Assembly (NCBI GenBank): GCA_963580455.1
Contig: OY756957.1
Span: forward strand, 30,224,501 to 30,288,500
Length of the DNA: 64,000 nucleotides
Reading direction: 5' to 3'
Origin: Euonymus europaeus
Lineage: Eukaryota > Streptophyta > Magnoliopsida > Celastrales > Celastraceae
Part shown: positions 11,848 through 23,840 of the stretch, piece after piece
How positions within the stretch are numbered: position 1 is the first letter of the stretch
How the letters are laid out: the number at the start of each line of letters is the position of its first letter
Made by a program: the position numbers and the translations under genes
The notes under the pieces: model-generated
The model's database searches: none
What the model saw: the letters and a program-made list of their open reading frames with translations, nothing else
Told to the model about the DNA's origin: nothing

Positions 11848-14800
11848 TTAAGGCTCTGGACTTTTTTGTACAGCGTCAGGCAAAGAAGGAGAGGATCCAC
11901 CACTGACTTTGCTAGGAACTGGGGTATTTCTTCGGGACTGTCGTTTTGTAGGGACTATCCGGGCCTCATCCTCCCATTTAGCAATGCCAATCTTGTCGTC
12001 ATCGTCATCTTCGCCTTTGAAAATGGGATGCAAATATGCATCCTGAAGGTAGCCCTTAAGATTCAAGTTCGGCTCCCTTGCCCGTTCGAGCGTGTCTTTC
12101 ATCATGGCCTCCTGAATCCACAAAGAAAATAATGATGAAAATGGCTTGTCCATGGGGGGTGTTTACTTTTATGTTAGTAAGAAAGTAATATGAGCAATCT
12201 TGTTGGCGCGTGCAGATCATCTTGCACTGATATGAAAGGGAATTCACAGTAAGCATAGATTAACGAACCTGTAATGGATATTTCTTGAATGCGGATTCAA
12301 AGCGGCCTTTGCAATACCTGTGGAACCATATAGTGAGTACAGGAAGAGCAATTAGAAATGGTGTCGATTGTGCAGCTTTCTTAGTACTCAACAATCCCAT
12401 CAAAAGCAACTGTGAGATTACTAGTGCTGAGATAATACGTCCATGAACATCAGGCCAGTATGCTGCAGCACTCTCATACTCTTGGTTGTAAACATTTATG
12501 ATCTGCATAAGTTAGGAATGAAAAACATCATAACCGTGGACAGAGACGTCCTCTTAATGTAAAGAGAGTAATTTAGTCCAGGTATTTCTACAATCAAATC
12601 GTTAACTCTTTACCTGGTGACGGAACACGAGATATGCCAGACCGAAGAACACAATGATGAATGGAAGTAGAAGAGGCGTCACTGTAGCATAGACAAGACC
12701 TAATAGAAAGTAAAACTGTATCTGAGGTTCTCCAGTGTTGAAACCGAGACTTCCAGGATCCATCGCCGCCTCCCTATCCTTTTCAGTCTTGACCAAGAAG
12801 AAATTCTTCAAATGGTAAAAGATAAGCGGTTTCAACATTAAAATTTCACCAGCTATACCAGCCCATCCATCAACCATTATATATGTAATGAAAAAAGTTG
12901 CTTTCATTGGAACGGCTACACCAATTGTTTCTGGAATTCTACAAAAGAAAAATACATATGATTAAAAACATTTAATAAAGGTGAGTATAGAGTACAGACT
13001 CTTATGTCAAAATCAAGTTATTTACAACAAAACTAGGGACTGAATCACTGAACAAACACCATGAACGGAGATAAAAGTTTGTTCCCCAAAAAGAATTACA
13101 TAAGCCCTTTTTTCATTTTTCAGACAAAAGGAATAGGAAAATCATTTGCATGAGTGAAAGATAAAGGATCAAGCCACCAACACACAACAACCAAGGCCCA
13201 ACCCCCGCCCCATGCATGGGCTAAGCTGTGCCCGAAGGCCCGCAGACCCAACCTGGGTTATATCCTAGTCCAATCCACTAGAAAACTTTGGGTACCATGA
13301 GAAGGTGGGGGCACACTTATCAATTGCATCATCATGCCCACATCTTTCGATGTGGTGCTTATCAAGTTATTCCGGCATCTGTAACCTAACAACCAACATG
13401 TCTTTTGAGACCATTCTCTTAACAAAGAACCCATCAACGTCCCTGTAGGAACTGCAGCCTACAATTTCTCTGAGTCAACAGTTACCATTCCAGGATTATT
13501 TTGTATGTCAATGGCTATAGAAATCTATGATTGACAAAATCCATTTTTGTACGTAAAAGGCACTTCCAGTAAGGCAATCACTCGCAGTACAACACACGTG
13601 CACAAACTTATCTATTTGTACTCAGAAGTCAGAAAGTCAAATGTAAAACTGCTATCCAAAAAGAAAACTGAATCAAGAACAAGATAATCCATTCATCAGA
13701 AGGAAGGAAAAAAAACATACTGATTTGCTGACTGCTCGAGAAAAGAATTGAGCTGCTCAAATGCAGCCCCAGTAATTATGCTGCCGAGGAACACATTTAC
13801 AAAATTAAACAGGTAATATCTTGATGCTGCTCTCCTTTCCAAAGATGATATGGATATAAAGCCTTCAATTTTTGACATGATCATCAATATTGTTGGCAGA
13901 AAGATTAGAAAAAGTTTCAGGGCAATGCCAGGTAGAAAACCTTGGATAACTGATTTTATAAATTTGCTGCAAGGAAAAGAAAATTCCAACTTATCATAGT
14001 GAAACTTTGATTTGAATACTTAGTTGAGGTGTCCAGATTTGAGGAAAAACTCACATCTCAATAATGGGACTTAACCATGGCGCTTTTTTCTCAATGCCCT
14101 CAATGCTTGCAAGAGATTGGACAAAAGCAATAGGGATCATAAAGAAAAAGGTCAGGAAAAAGAAAGCAACGCCAATAATCAGTCTCCTAACTGCGAGTGA
14201 AACATAAGGAATTGCAAGGTTCTCCCAATAAATATCACGAGGTTCTGGAGCCCACTCTGTAAGCCATAGGGTAGGATTTTTTGATTGCTGAGTTTGTGCA
14301 CAAACAGCAGCACCCCATCGTGTTTTAAATGAAACAAATGCAGCTGGCATGATAGAATTAGGGTCACTAGAAACCCTTTCTCTCTCCTCGATAATCTGAA
14401 AGAACAGGAAATCATCATCATGATAAGCTCAACCAATATTAAATGAATCTCAGAATTCAAATGGAAGTAACTGCATAAGTTTATCTTCTTAAAAGCTTGA
14501 CCAAATTATTCTAATCTTCCAAGGACAACATTCCTAAGGAAGAATTTTAGAAACAAAATAGCCAGGCCAAAACTTTAGGGATAAAGGCTCGGATGATGAT
14601 GATAATTAACAAATCGCCATAAGTCCTCCCTCTACCTTATTTGAAAATCCTGGCAAGAGAGGGAGAGAGGGAGAGGAAGAGTCCGGAATTTGGAAAGGAA
14701 TCAAACATGTATGTGTGAGTATAGTAGGTACTCACCTCTTCTGATACTTTCTCGATCTCGGATATGTGGTACTCAATCGCATCCACTTTTTTGCCCCACA

Positions 14801-16891
14801 GACCGAGAAAACCAGTCTGGCAAAGAAAAACCGTATGAATTCGAGGCCAAAATAATCAAACTAATAATAATAGTAATTAAAATCAAGGCATTTAGTAAAA
14901 TTGAACATCAAAAAGCAGAAGCTTATATATTTAACTTCATTTAAATACCTTCATGAAGGGCCTCTTTGAATGATCTCTTGAGTACTTGAGTTGGTAGTAA
15001 TCAAGCCAATTCTGCAGCTTTTTCTTCTTCTTGACCAACTTGGCTAACTTGTTCGCATTGTATACCAACTGTAAAACATGCAGATAACAAATTGGAATTC
15101 AATTCTATCAAACAAGAACAAAGGATTAAACATTTGCAGCACAAGGATTCATAGTAGATTTGACATGTTATAAATTTAAAGATTCATTCCAAACAATATT
15201 ATATTATCTTCCAGCCATATGGAATTCATTTAGAAATGTCAAGGTGAGATCACAGTCGAGTATCACAAATTTGAGGCAACACCATGGCTACTGGTCACAA
15301 CCAAACAAATGACTTTATAAATCGCACATTAGTTCATGAAATCGTTAATCAAACTCACTGTTCAACCAAGAAAATTCCAATGACACGTTTGGTTTAAACA
15401 AGAACAAACCTGATGTGTGAGATAGTGATCAGGATGATTGACCAGAAAAAAATGCTCCACAAGCTCACTAATAGATTCATCTGGGTCTGGTGGAACATTC
15501 CTAACAAGGACCTGGAAGAACAAAAATCAATTTCCATGATACAAGCTTTGCATATAGGGATGCAATTGAGATTTCCATGCAGGTGCTCAAAATTCAAATA
15601 TAATTCAACCTTAATAGCAGACATTTTGAAAGTACACAAGCAATCACATATTCAGTAACTAGAGACACGAGAAGTAAAGGCATCAAAAGAACATAATGAT
15701 CTTACAGTAAACTGATCAGGGCGGCGTCTTTCTGAGGCAAGAAATTGCAAGCGCATTGAAGCGACTGTCCCATACTCTTTTAGTAACACATAGCATGTCC
15801 AAAAGGTAAAAGCATAAGACATCACTATATGAGTCCAAAACCTGCAATCCATAAATGATCGTAATTGTTTAAACCGAGTGCTTACATCTATAAATCAGTC
15901 CTCGACATTCAAATTTATAAATATCAAAAGCCAGGACACAGATAATGAGAGTAACTACCAGTGAAAAGTCATGGCATACATAAAGTGCAAACACTGACTT
16001 TAATGACTTCATCAAAACAAAAAACAAAAAGCTTCTACAGATTACTAAAGAACCCTTGTAATTCCAAAACATTTTCCATTGGCGAAAAATAAGTAGTACT
16101 TGAAGTCTATGTACACGAAATAAAATGCCAACAATACGACATGCAATATTTATAATGGGAATTAGAAGCCGTCAATGAAGAAAATTAGCTACCTTTCTGA
16201 TTCAAGCGGGATGTTCGAAATTGAGAGCTTGTCAATTTCACTAGAAGTTACATTGTCAAACTTCACTGCTTTATCCAGGGTATCATTTGTCCAATGAACT
16301 GGTACTAGTACAGTCCAAGCAAGGAATGCTATTGGAACGAAAATCTTAAGTCTGCATAAATACGAATAAATAGATTAGCAGAAGAACCAAAAATATTATC
16401 CAGAAGAATAACTAGGAATCATAGCAAGGTTGAGACACACAAAGGAGTCTAGGCACATATTACACGAAAAGTACCGAGATTTTTAAACTGTGAAGGGAAA
16501 ATTACCCTTCCATGAACATGAAAAATTTACAACAATACTGCAGAACGCTGCAATTAAAGAAGACAAGCAATTGATCATACCCTATCAAGTAAATACGCAA
16601 GTAAACTGCGGAATCCAGCCCGGCGTGCTCAATAAGTTCAGGCTCCGGCATTTTCAGGGCGGCCGGCATCCAATTCAGGAAATTTAGATACGATCTGATA
16701 TCCAAATTGACAAACTTGCTCACAAAACCCGAGCTGGTCGGGTCGGTCCTTAAACCCTTGAGATACCATTTCGAAAAGTAAACCCTGTCGTTGAACGGTT
16801 GAATCCTCAAAATCGCAAACGCCAACAAGAATATGAACGCAGTGAGGATATTGATCCCCGCCGAAACCCCCATATCCCCAAGAGTCGCCAT
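11848..16891 (-). CDS. OSCA1-like hyperosmolality/mechanically gated cation channel (CSC1-like, TMEM63 family)
   Basis: Plasma-membrane calcium-permeable channel opened by osmotic or mechanical stress. Eleven coding exons in transcription order: 16891-16581, 16351-16193, 15841-15706, 15511-15410, 15068-14949, 14816-14736, 14395-14055, 13966-13721, 12938-12614, 12502-12269, 12111-11848. Joined, they give 772 aa, the same length I recall for Arabidopsis OSCA1. The N-terminus MATLGDMGVSAGINILTAF is the family's first membrane helix with extracellular start. FWTHIVMSYAFTFWTCYVL, VLVRNVPPDPDES (RNA-recognition-like cytosolic fold), KKKKKLQNWLDYYQLKYS, WAPEPRDIYWENL, KFIKSVIQGFLPGIALK and the FYFLLGLVYATVTPLLLPFI pore-region helices follow in order. 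The C-terminus is acidic (GEDDDDDKIG). A TTGCAG acceptor 20 bases before the ATG indicates a 5' UTR intron, with a probable donor near 17040. Located in the same neighbourhood as the PPR gene, as in Arabidopsis. Confidence 0.95.
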
Positions 16892-17638
16892 CTACGGCTC
16901 CGAAAATTCCCCTGCAAGTTAAACAAGCAAGAATTCAAGGATTAGCAAAGCTAATCAGCGTAAAATCTCAATGAATTTGATCAAATAAAAACACATAGAA
17001 ATTAACGAAATCTGAAGGAAAATTAAAAAAAAATCCTCACTTTTTATTAGCTGTAGATTAAAGAAGAGAAATCCGGTGGTGTTGGTGTTGAAGATCAAGA
17101 GAATAACGAGGGAGTGTTTTGGATCACTTCCAGAGCTCAATCAAAGCAAGAACATTCGTGAACCTCCAATAATTCCAAAGAATAATTGCAACACAAACCA
17201 GTAACCACCTAAGTGGCAATCTATCAACGAGAAAAGTTAAGATAACAACCAAGATATAGATGGCCAGAGACAGGAATGGGTACAAATCCAACAGTGAAGA
17301 CAGATAAGGATTTGAAAGACACAGATGAAAAGGAAAGTGTTCTGCGTTTTTTTTATTAATATTTTCTATTTTTCTTGAGATATATGATGTTCAGACGAAG
17401 GGTGGATCTATTGTTGAAACCTCCGTTGTCGGCAAGGTGCCACGTGGGCTGTAACGGCTAATTTTCATGGCTTTGGCGGGGAAGGTGAAGCTTCTCTTGA
17501 CGCGAGTTTCAAGAGCGTGAATACACGATCTAATTAAAATGCTTCTCAGTGCCGACTTGGTAAAAGTAGTCAATGTGGCGGTGGGCCGCGTGAGTTTGGC
17601 GTATAAAGCGTGGCGTTCGTGCCGTTGCAGAGACAGCT

Positions 17639-17690
17639 AGGACCGGCGGGGATTTTTTTTTTTTTTTGGATGAAAGGACCGGCGGGGATT
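17639..17690 (-). mobile_element. Tail-only LINE-type insertion with 16-bp target duplication
   Basis: AGGACCGGCGGGGATT occurs at 17639-17654 and again at 17675-17690, flanking a 20-base insert of 13 T followed by GGATGAA. A perfect 16-bp duplication around an oligo(T) tract is the footprint of target-primed reverse transcription with extreme 5' truncation, inserted with its tail on the minus strand. Replication slippage is the alternative. Confidence 0.6.
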
Positions 17691-17765
17691 GATCTAATGA
17701 AAAAAAAAAAAAACGTGACTAGAGTATATGAGCTTATAAAAAATATATGAAAGATTGCTAGGAAT

Positions 17766-17893
17766 AAAAGTAATTAATAATGATATTTCTATCTAACACA
17801 TTTATTTTTTATTAATATTAAGGTTATTTAATGTTTTCTTAATTTTTGTGTCAAAACCTTAAACGACAGATATTTTGAAACGGATGGAGTAGT
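17766..17893. mobile_element. Truncated MITE
   Basis: The right end (ATATTTTGAAACGGATGGAG, to about 17893) has the typical Tc1/mariner-type MITE end. The interior matches the one at 19500-19590 (TTTTTTATTAATATTA, then a TTTAATT/TTTTTGTG stretch). No matching left end is visible. Confidence 0.45.
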
Positions 17894-19056
17894 TTATAAG
17901 CTTAATTTTATTGATTATCAATCACATATCGGAAAAAATCTATAAATTTCTCTTATTGCTCCCATTCTCTAACACATTTGTCATTTGAATCTCAAAATAT
18001 ATATTAAATTTAGAAAGAAAAAATTACATATTCGACCTTAGCTCATAAAGCTGAGATCTTTCCAACAAGACACATATTCAATAGCTTTTATTTCATTATT
18101 AAACTAATTTACATACATCTCATAATAAATTGACTTGCGCTATTAAAATTTACCCTCATCCAAAATGCTCATAATTTATTTGATAGTTTATACGCTACCC
18201 CACTTATTCGCTAGCTTATACGCTATTATACATACTCTGATCCAAACGGAGGAGAAATTTAACCCTACTCCCATTCAAGATATTATTTATTTCGAGTTAT
18301 TCAATTCTTGAATATATCTTCTATTTTTTTAGATTATTCGATTCTCATGAATACATTTAATTCGCTTAGGCAAAGGAAATACCTCATCAAATTTACTTAG
18401 CTCCTGAAAATATACCACAATTTCGATTGATCAAACCGATGTGATATTTTAACACCCCACACTTACAAATTGGGTTGTGTCAGATTTACAAATAGAGAGA
18501 TGTATTCATTTTGATATCATATAATGTCAGATCTACACTCACATCCACAATACCATTGACTTCAAGTTATTTAATTTTTATGAATACATTAAATGTGCAC
18601 GAATTTATTTTTCATGTAGCGCCTTATTTAATGTTCCTTTATCGATTTGGTATTTGTTTTTCTAAAACGAGGAATGAATGCGTGATGGCGACCATGTAAT
18701 AGTAACGTAGCGTTAAATGCGTGGTAATTAATGTAGAGAACCACACGAATCGACATGTAACATAAGGTTAATAATAGTCGTGCTGTCTTTGGTGATTGTA
18801 GAAAGTCAATTTGGGTGATCATCAACAAACATTTCCCCAAAAGAATGAGTCAAAATTGTAGCCCAACAAGTGGCACATCATGATGAATTTAATTTTTCAA
18901 GATGTCGTAAACTAGCTAAAAAGTTAGTTCAGGGCATAAGTGAGTTCCAAGGATGTCCTCAAGGCTAAAAAAGCCTAAAACCATCCCAAAATGGAAAAAG
19001 CCCGAGTCCATGACCATTGATCCAAATCTCGAGGTTCTCAAAAATAAAGTTATATA

Positions 19057-19321
19057 TTTCTTCCGTCTCATTTTAATTGTCACTTATTCTTTTTTAGGAT
19101 GTCCCAAAATACATGTCCATTTCAATTACTAAAAGCTATTTTTTTCCATTTTTTCCTTATTTACCCTTAACTTGAAAAACTCAATAACCTCCGCATTAAT
19201 TATAGTGTCAAAGTATTTGTCATTATAAATAGGGGTATAAACGTCAAATTGAAAGAGAATTAAATATTTTCTTAAACTGTGTGAAAAAATGAAGGGGACA
19301 ATTAAAATGAGACGGAGGGAG
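19057..19321. mobile_element. Stowaway-like (Tc1/mariner) MITE 1
   Basis: Terminal inverted repeats read TTCCGTCTCATTTTAATTGT on the left and GACAATTAAAATGAGACGGA on the right, about 27 bp each with few mismatches. TA dinucleotides flank the element (19055-19056 and 19322-19323). Length is 265 bp, AT-rich, with no coding capacity. All three features fit non-autonomous Stowaway elements. Confidence 0.75.
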
Positions 19322-19332
19322 TACTAATTTTA

Positions 19333-19603
19333 TTACTCCTTCCGTTCCGTTCGTAAATAATTATCGTTTTAGAAATTTATTTTTATGTTAAAATATTTAT
19401 CGTGTTATAAATCTAAAGCAAAATTAATATTTTTTATCAATTTTATTCTTATTCTCATTTTTCACAAAGAGCTTAATAACTATACACATTAATTAGTTTT
19501 GATTTTTTTAATAAGAGTATTTCAGTCAAATGAATTTTTTTTATTAATATTAGGATTATTTTATAGCTTCTTTAATTATTGTGCAAAAAATTTCTTATTG
19601 TAG
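19333..19603. mobile_element. Stowaway-like MITE 2, right end truncated or interrupted
   Basis: The left end CTCCTTCCGTTCCGTTCGTA is MITE-like and the interior resembles the fragment at 17766. The expected inverted right end is missing where the next MITE begins (19606), suggesting nested or adjacent insertion. Confidence 0.5.
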
Positions 19604-19605
19604 TA

Positions 19606-19867
19606 CCCCTCCGTCCCATAAAAATAGTCCTACTTTTTATATTTGTCTGTCTCAAATTATAATATAATTTCACTTTTTAGAATATAATTAATTAAATAAA
19701 TTACCAAAAAGACACATATTTAATGTGCTTCGTTATCTCATAAACATTTTCATCTTCTATGACTATTTGGGTTACAAAAATAATATATTCATTATTTTTA
19801 CTGTATTAATTAAATTTTATTAACTTGTATAAAAAAAATACAGGACTATTTTATAGGACGGAGGGAA
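19606..19867. mobile_element. Stowaway-like MITE 3
   Basis: Ends read CCCCTCCGTCCCATAAAAAT and, inverted, TTCCCTCCGTCCTATAAAAT; the arms continue with TAGTCCT. TA flanks both sides (19604-19605, 19868-19869). Length is 262 bp, no ORF. This CTCCGTCCCATAAAAATAGT end type is widespread in plant genomes. Confidence 0.78.
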
Positions 19868-20164
19868 TAATAATAAAAAAATGTATATTAATAGTTAAGA
19901 AGATCAGGCGCACCTGGTCACAACCTGTGACTTGTGAGATTCGTTCAACCAAAGTACCAACTACAACGCATTCTGGACTTGAAAAGGCCGAACGAGAAAA
20001 ATAGATTATGAAGTCAGGCCTGGCCCAATCAAACATGCACATATGCACAGATCAAAAAGCCCGCTACGAAAATATATCATAAACTCAGGCTCGGCCCAAA
20101 ACAAATTGCATACATGAAGAAATTGTTATGTATACAAATCAATCAACGAAGCCACCGATTCCCA

Positions 20165-20515
20165 CTTTCAGTAATATCACTATTTGCAAATGAAGAAAAC
20201 TTGAAGGTGAGAATTTCAGCTGCAACTTCTGCGAATGTTCTAACTTCTAAGAGGAGCTAGAAAATCGAGGGCGGCAGAGCGGACACGTGGAGTGCTTAAA
20301 TGAAAGCCATCTGTCCAAGCAAACTCCATGGAACTCATATTCTTGCATCTCATTCTTCACCAATGTTGCACAGTCCAGCTCTTCCTTGGACCCGAACAGT
20401 GAGTAATAGACTAATAGCAGCAAAGGTTAGGTCTCGAGAAAAATCTGTCACGACAGAAGACCTGCAGAAGGTACGTGGATAGAGCGAGTATGGTTGAAAA
20501 GCTATCCCATATATT
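20165..20515 (-). pseudogene. Broken tandem copy of the RING-H2 gene
   Basis: Reads antisense to the window as a clear relative of the intact gene at 23068-23436: shared blocks GCTCTGCCGCC, GGAGTTTGCTT and CATTTAAGCACTCCAC. The copy lacks the segment for the GEGEEIREL-equivalent stretch and hits an in-frame TGA shortly after the first ring cysteines. It also has two extra bases between the CK and FHG codons, shifting the zinc-ligand region out of frame. No functional RING can be made. Confidence 0.75.
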
Positions 20516-20599
20516 ATGGCTGGCATCCGGGCATATCATTAATCAGAGAATATATTATTGTCATGACTTCCACTTTTTTTAAAGGAAGAGTCAATTGAT

Positions 20600-22770
20600 G
20601 TAACACAATTAGTCCAACAATGCTACTGTTTGACTCTCCCTTTTAAATCGGACAATAATGAAAAATAATTAGTGCAGATCTCAACTTCAATTTGACCGGC
20701 CGTATCTTTTGATCAAGAGATCCATTTTTTGTTAAAATATGTTTCCGATGATTGTTTTCAGAGATCTCAAGGTTAGCAAAGGCTTTCCCAATTGAGTTTA
20801 GGTTCATCGGAACATGTTTTCATAGCCGTTTAGAAGTCTTACGGGATGAATTAATAATTCAGCATGTTTCTCGGAGTTTTTACTGACGTGAACATACATA
20901 TTGTTATTTGATTAAATTATATGTTTTAAGCGGTTCAAAAGTTTTATGTGTCGTAAAAAAAAGTTCAATGAATATATCATCCATCGCCTGATTGAGGTAG
21001 AGAACCAAACCAACGAACCACGAATTAAAGGTTAAGAGTCGTGCATGCTGATGCTGTTGTTGCTAGATTTGGAATATTGAGTCAATTTCGCTTATCATCA
21101 ACATTTTCCAAAATAAACCAGTCAAAATTGTCTCCCATATAAACGAATAAACAATTAGACAATTAATGAAGGAACATATATAAAGCTCACAGTATCTAAT
21201 AAATATATTATACATAAAACTATGTTGATTTTCTACACGGCATGGCACATCAATCAACACTTCGTAGTAATAGGATAAACCCACCTGCCAATAATTAATT
21301 ATCATAGCATCTTCCAAGCATTGAGCATGCCAAGATCTTGATCCTGCAAATCTAGCTAGCTTAATTGTTAATTAGTTAAACCTTGCAGAATTTCAATTAA
21401 ACCTGGGGATAAATTAATTAATCTGCCATAGTTGTGAGATTCAGTCAACAAAAGTAACAACTACAATTCTACAAACACCTTTTGGAGTTGAATTAAAAGG
21501 CCAAACGGGGAAAATAGATAGATGATAAAGTCAGGCCTGGCCAGCGATCTATTTCTACATGCGACTAGCTGAGCGGCTGCTTCGACTGCGACGGGAGGAG
21601 ATGGGACGAATAAAACAAACGTGGTACGTCCATTTTCAATGGAGGATGAAAATAGGGTGGAGAATGGAGATGAGGCTTTTTATTAGATTATTCTATATAA
21701 AATTTAATTAGATTAAACGTGTATTCTAATAATTATTTAAAGACAAAAATGAGAAAAATATTATTTTTGCCCATACACAATCGACCAGAGTTCCCATTTC
21801 CCAATGTTGCGGGAAAGCCAGTCAAATCGGAGGAAAAAGCTAACTCGCAAGCTAGCTTTCGATCGAACCAACAGCAAACTGTTTCCTTTAAAAATTGTGA
21901 TGTTATTTTTGGAGTAATCTGTACGTTGTATATTGGGACACGATCCATTAGATGTTTTAATAAATTATGTAATGGTTCACAGGCCCAGGTTACAAAGTAT
22001 TGATACGATATAATCGGCTCGACATTGGTCCAAGTAAATTTATTTTCATTTAACTTTAGCATAGATACATGCTATAATAATTGGAATGACTCTCACCAAC
22101 TTTAATAGTACAACAATTAACAATTAGCATTATAAATCATTTTATTGGTACCATAGTAAACGGTACAAACAAATCGATATGACCGTTATTTATCAATGAA
22201 ATAATTGGCTTGGTTACTCAAGTCTTTTATTCCCGTACGACGAATACGACAATACGATTTTTAATATAAGACAGCTTAAGTTAGGGTAATCTTCCACATA
22301 ACTTACAATTGTTTATAAATACCCCAAAAATGCACATTAAAGATGACTTTTTTCTGCTCCACCTACTTATCCCTCTAAGAATCACTTCCTCACTTACATT
22401 ATCCGCACGTCATTTATCTTACAACTTTATTTACAAATTTCATACTAATTCACACGCCCGAACTTCTTTGACAGGCACCATATCGGTGTTCCCAAATTGA
22501 ACTAGTCGGTACGACCTTTTTCTTTCCAAGCAGGAGCTCGACGTCATCTTGTATCGCGGTCAACTGTTCACTTCGATTGTTGAAAAATTTGCCCCAACAC
22601 AAACCACTTAAGCCATGCCTAATACCTTTGTTAAAATTAAAAACCCATTGTCGCCATCGATCCCATTTCAGATATAGCTATCTGTGTAAGTGTGATCACA
22701 CGGTTCTTATTAATTTCTTTGACTCTCTCTCTTGGGAAACATCTGGTTCGACAGGACCATGGTATATGAA
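20600..22770. other. Noncoding part of the duplicated region
   Basis: No gene recognised. AT-rich, with residual matches between the two duplicated units. Short open frames here have no family resemblance. Confidence 0.45.
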
Positions 22771-22774
22771 GCGT

Positions 22775-22918
22775 AGTAATTAAAAGGTCTTAGCGCGCTG
22801 CTTATCCAGTTAATTAAGCAGAAGAGGCAACCTGCGCTAGCTATCTGAGTTTCGGCGAAAGAGAGAGAAATCAAACACACAGGCAGGCAGGCACAAATCA
22901 AAAGACCTTTTAATTACT
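22775..22918. repeat. 144-bp foldback with perfect 17-bp arms
   Basis: AGTAATTAAAAGGTCTT at 22775 is exactly inverted at 22902-22918. The interior has a second weaker pairing (TAGCGCGC with GCGCTAGC). Could be a foldback MITE or a transcribed hairpin; no target duplication was identified. Confidence 0.65.
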
Positions 22919-23067
22919 GAAAAAAATTAATCATAGATCATATATATTAACGCAGGCTCGACCCGCTTTAAGATACAAAATTGTATACAAATTAAGAGAA
23001 GATCGATATATAAGCTTTTGAGAACAATTAATAAATAAATTAATATATTGTATTGTAGAAAAATGAA

Positions 23068-23436
23068 TCAACGAATCCACCAATTATCTTTTTCACTATC
23101 ATCACTAAATGAAGAAAACTTGAAGGTGAGAATTTCAGCTCCAAGTTCTGTGAATATTCTAAGAGGAGCTAGAAAATCACGGCGGCATAGCGGACAAGTG
23201 GAATGCTTAAATGATAGCCATCCGTCGAAGCAAACTCCATGGAAGACATGCTTGCATCCCAGTTCTCTAATCTCTTCACCTTCACCAATGTTGCAAAGAC
23301 AAATAGCACAATCCAGCTCCTCCTGCAGGGACCCGGAACAGTGAGTAGAAGCAGTGATGGTTGGGTCTTGATCAGCAACAACAGAAGACCAAAAGAAGGT
23401 ACGATAGAGTATGGTCGACCTTAAGTAGGTAAACAT
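23068..23436 (-). CDS. Small RING-H2 E3 ubiquitin ligase-like protein
   Basis: Single-exon 122-aa protein. The ring runs at about residues 43-85: CAIC, 14 residues, CKH, VFH, GVC, FDGW and finally CPLC, i.e. the C3H2C3 order with the conserved Trp and the Pro after the seventh ligand that normally contact an E2 enzyme. The N-terminal 20 residues are hydrophobic with aromatics (MFTYLRSTILYRTFFW) and may act as a membrane or ER anchor, as in the RHA2/XERICO-type small plant RING-H2 proteins it resembles. The acidic Ser-rich tail (FSSFSDDSEKD) is unremarkable. Substrate unknown. It belongs to the tandem duplication; the other copy (20165-20515) is broken. Confidence 0.85.
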   Translation of the reverse strand: MFTYLRSTILYRTFFWSSVVADQDPTITASTHCSGSLQEELDCAICLCNIGEGEEIRELGCKHVFHGVCFDGWLSFKHSTCPLCRRDFLAPLRIFTELGAEILTFKFSSFSDDSEKDNWWIR

Positions 23437-23597
23437 GGCTAGCTGCTATTTGGGTACTGTATATGAGCTAGCTAGCGACGAGAGAATCAAAACTAAACAA
23501 ATTAAAGCTGCTAGCTTGTGATGATGAAGCTCTAGTGCGAGAGATGGGGTATAAATAGATGGATAAGATAACATATTGTCATAATTTCCACGTTTAA

Positions 23598-23654
23598 AAA
23601 TGAGTCGTGCATTTTTTTTTATTTTTTTTTTTTGATCACAAATGAGTCGTGCAT
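23598..23654 (-). mobile_element. Tail-only LINE-type insertion with 15-bp target duplication
   Basis: AAATGAGTCGTGCAT is present at 23598-23612 and 23640-23654, flanking a 27-base insert of two T runs (8 and 12) ending GATCAC. Same architecture as the insertion at 17639. Confidence 0.65.
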
Positions 23655-23840
23655 TGATCGATGCGTATATTTACACATTAATCGACCAACCAGTCTTGGT
23701 ACAAATATATATGCTATGAACATGCATGTACATATTTAATTCTATTTTATGTCTTGAGTGGGTCAAAAGTCGGACACCTATTCTTATTTTTAAATTTTGG
23801 ATGTATATATGTATGTACACGTAGCTCTGCTATACATGTG

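Larger units (their letters stand above)
17160..19050. other. AT-rich spacer upstream of OSCA1
   Basis: Holds the OSCA promoter and distal DNA. No gene was found. It contains a poly(T) insertion with target duplication (17639-17690) and a MITE fragment (about 17766-17893), both listed separately. Confidence 0.5.
18700..23780. repeat. Diverged tandem segmental duplication (about 2.3 and 2.8 kb units)
   Basis: Unit A (about 18.7-20.95 kb) and unit B (about 21.0-23.78 kb) share ordered blocks. These are GTAGAGAACCA (18732, 20997), ATCATCAACA (18820, 21096), GTTGTGAGATTC..TCAACA with AAGGCC..AAAATAGAT and AAGTCAGGCCTGGCC (19930-20030, 21430-21543), the RING-H2 coding block (20160-20480, 23080-23440), and a TTGTCAT..TTCCAC block followed by TTTTA..GTCTTGAG/GGTTCAAAAG-type ends (20560-20960, 23575-23775). 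Unit A carries the MITE cluster and a broken RING gene; unit B carries the intact gene. Unit limits are approximate. Confidence 0.7.

Noticed and set aside
11505..11906. 133-codon plus-strand open frame
   Set aside because: Overlaps the OSCA1 last exon in antisense and has no recognisable family or gene context.
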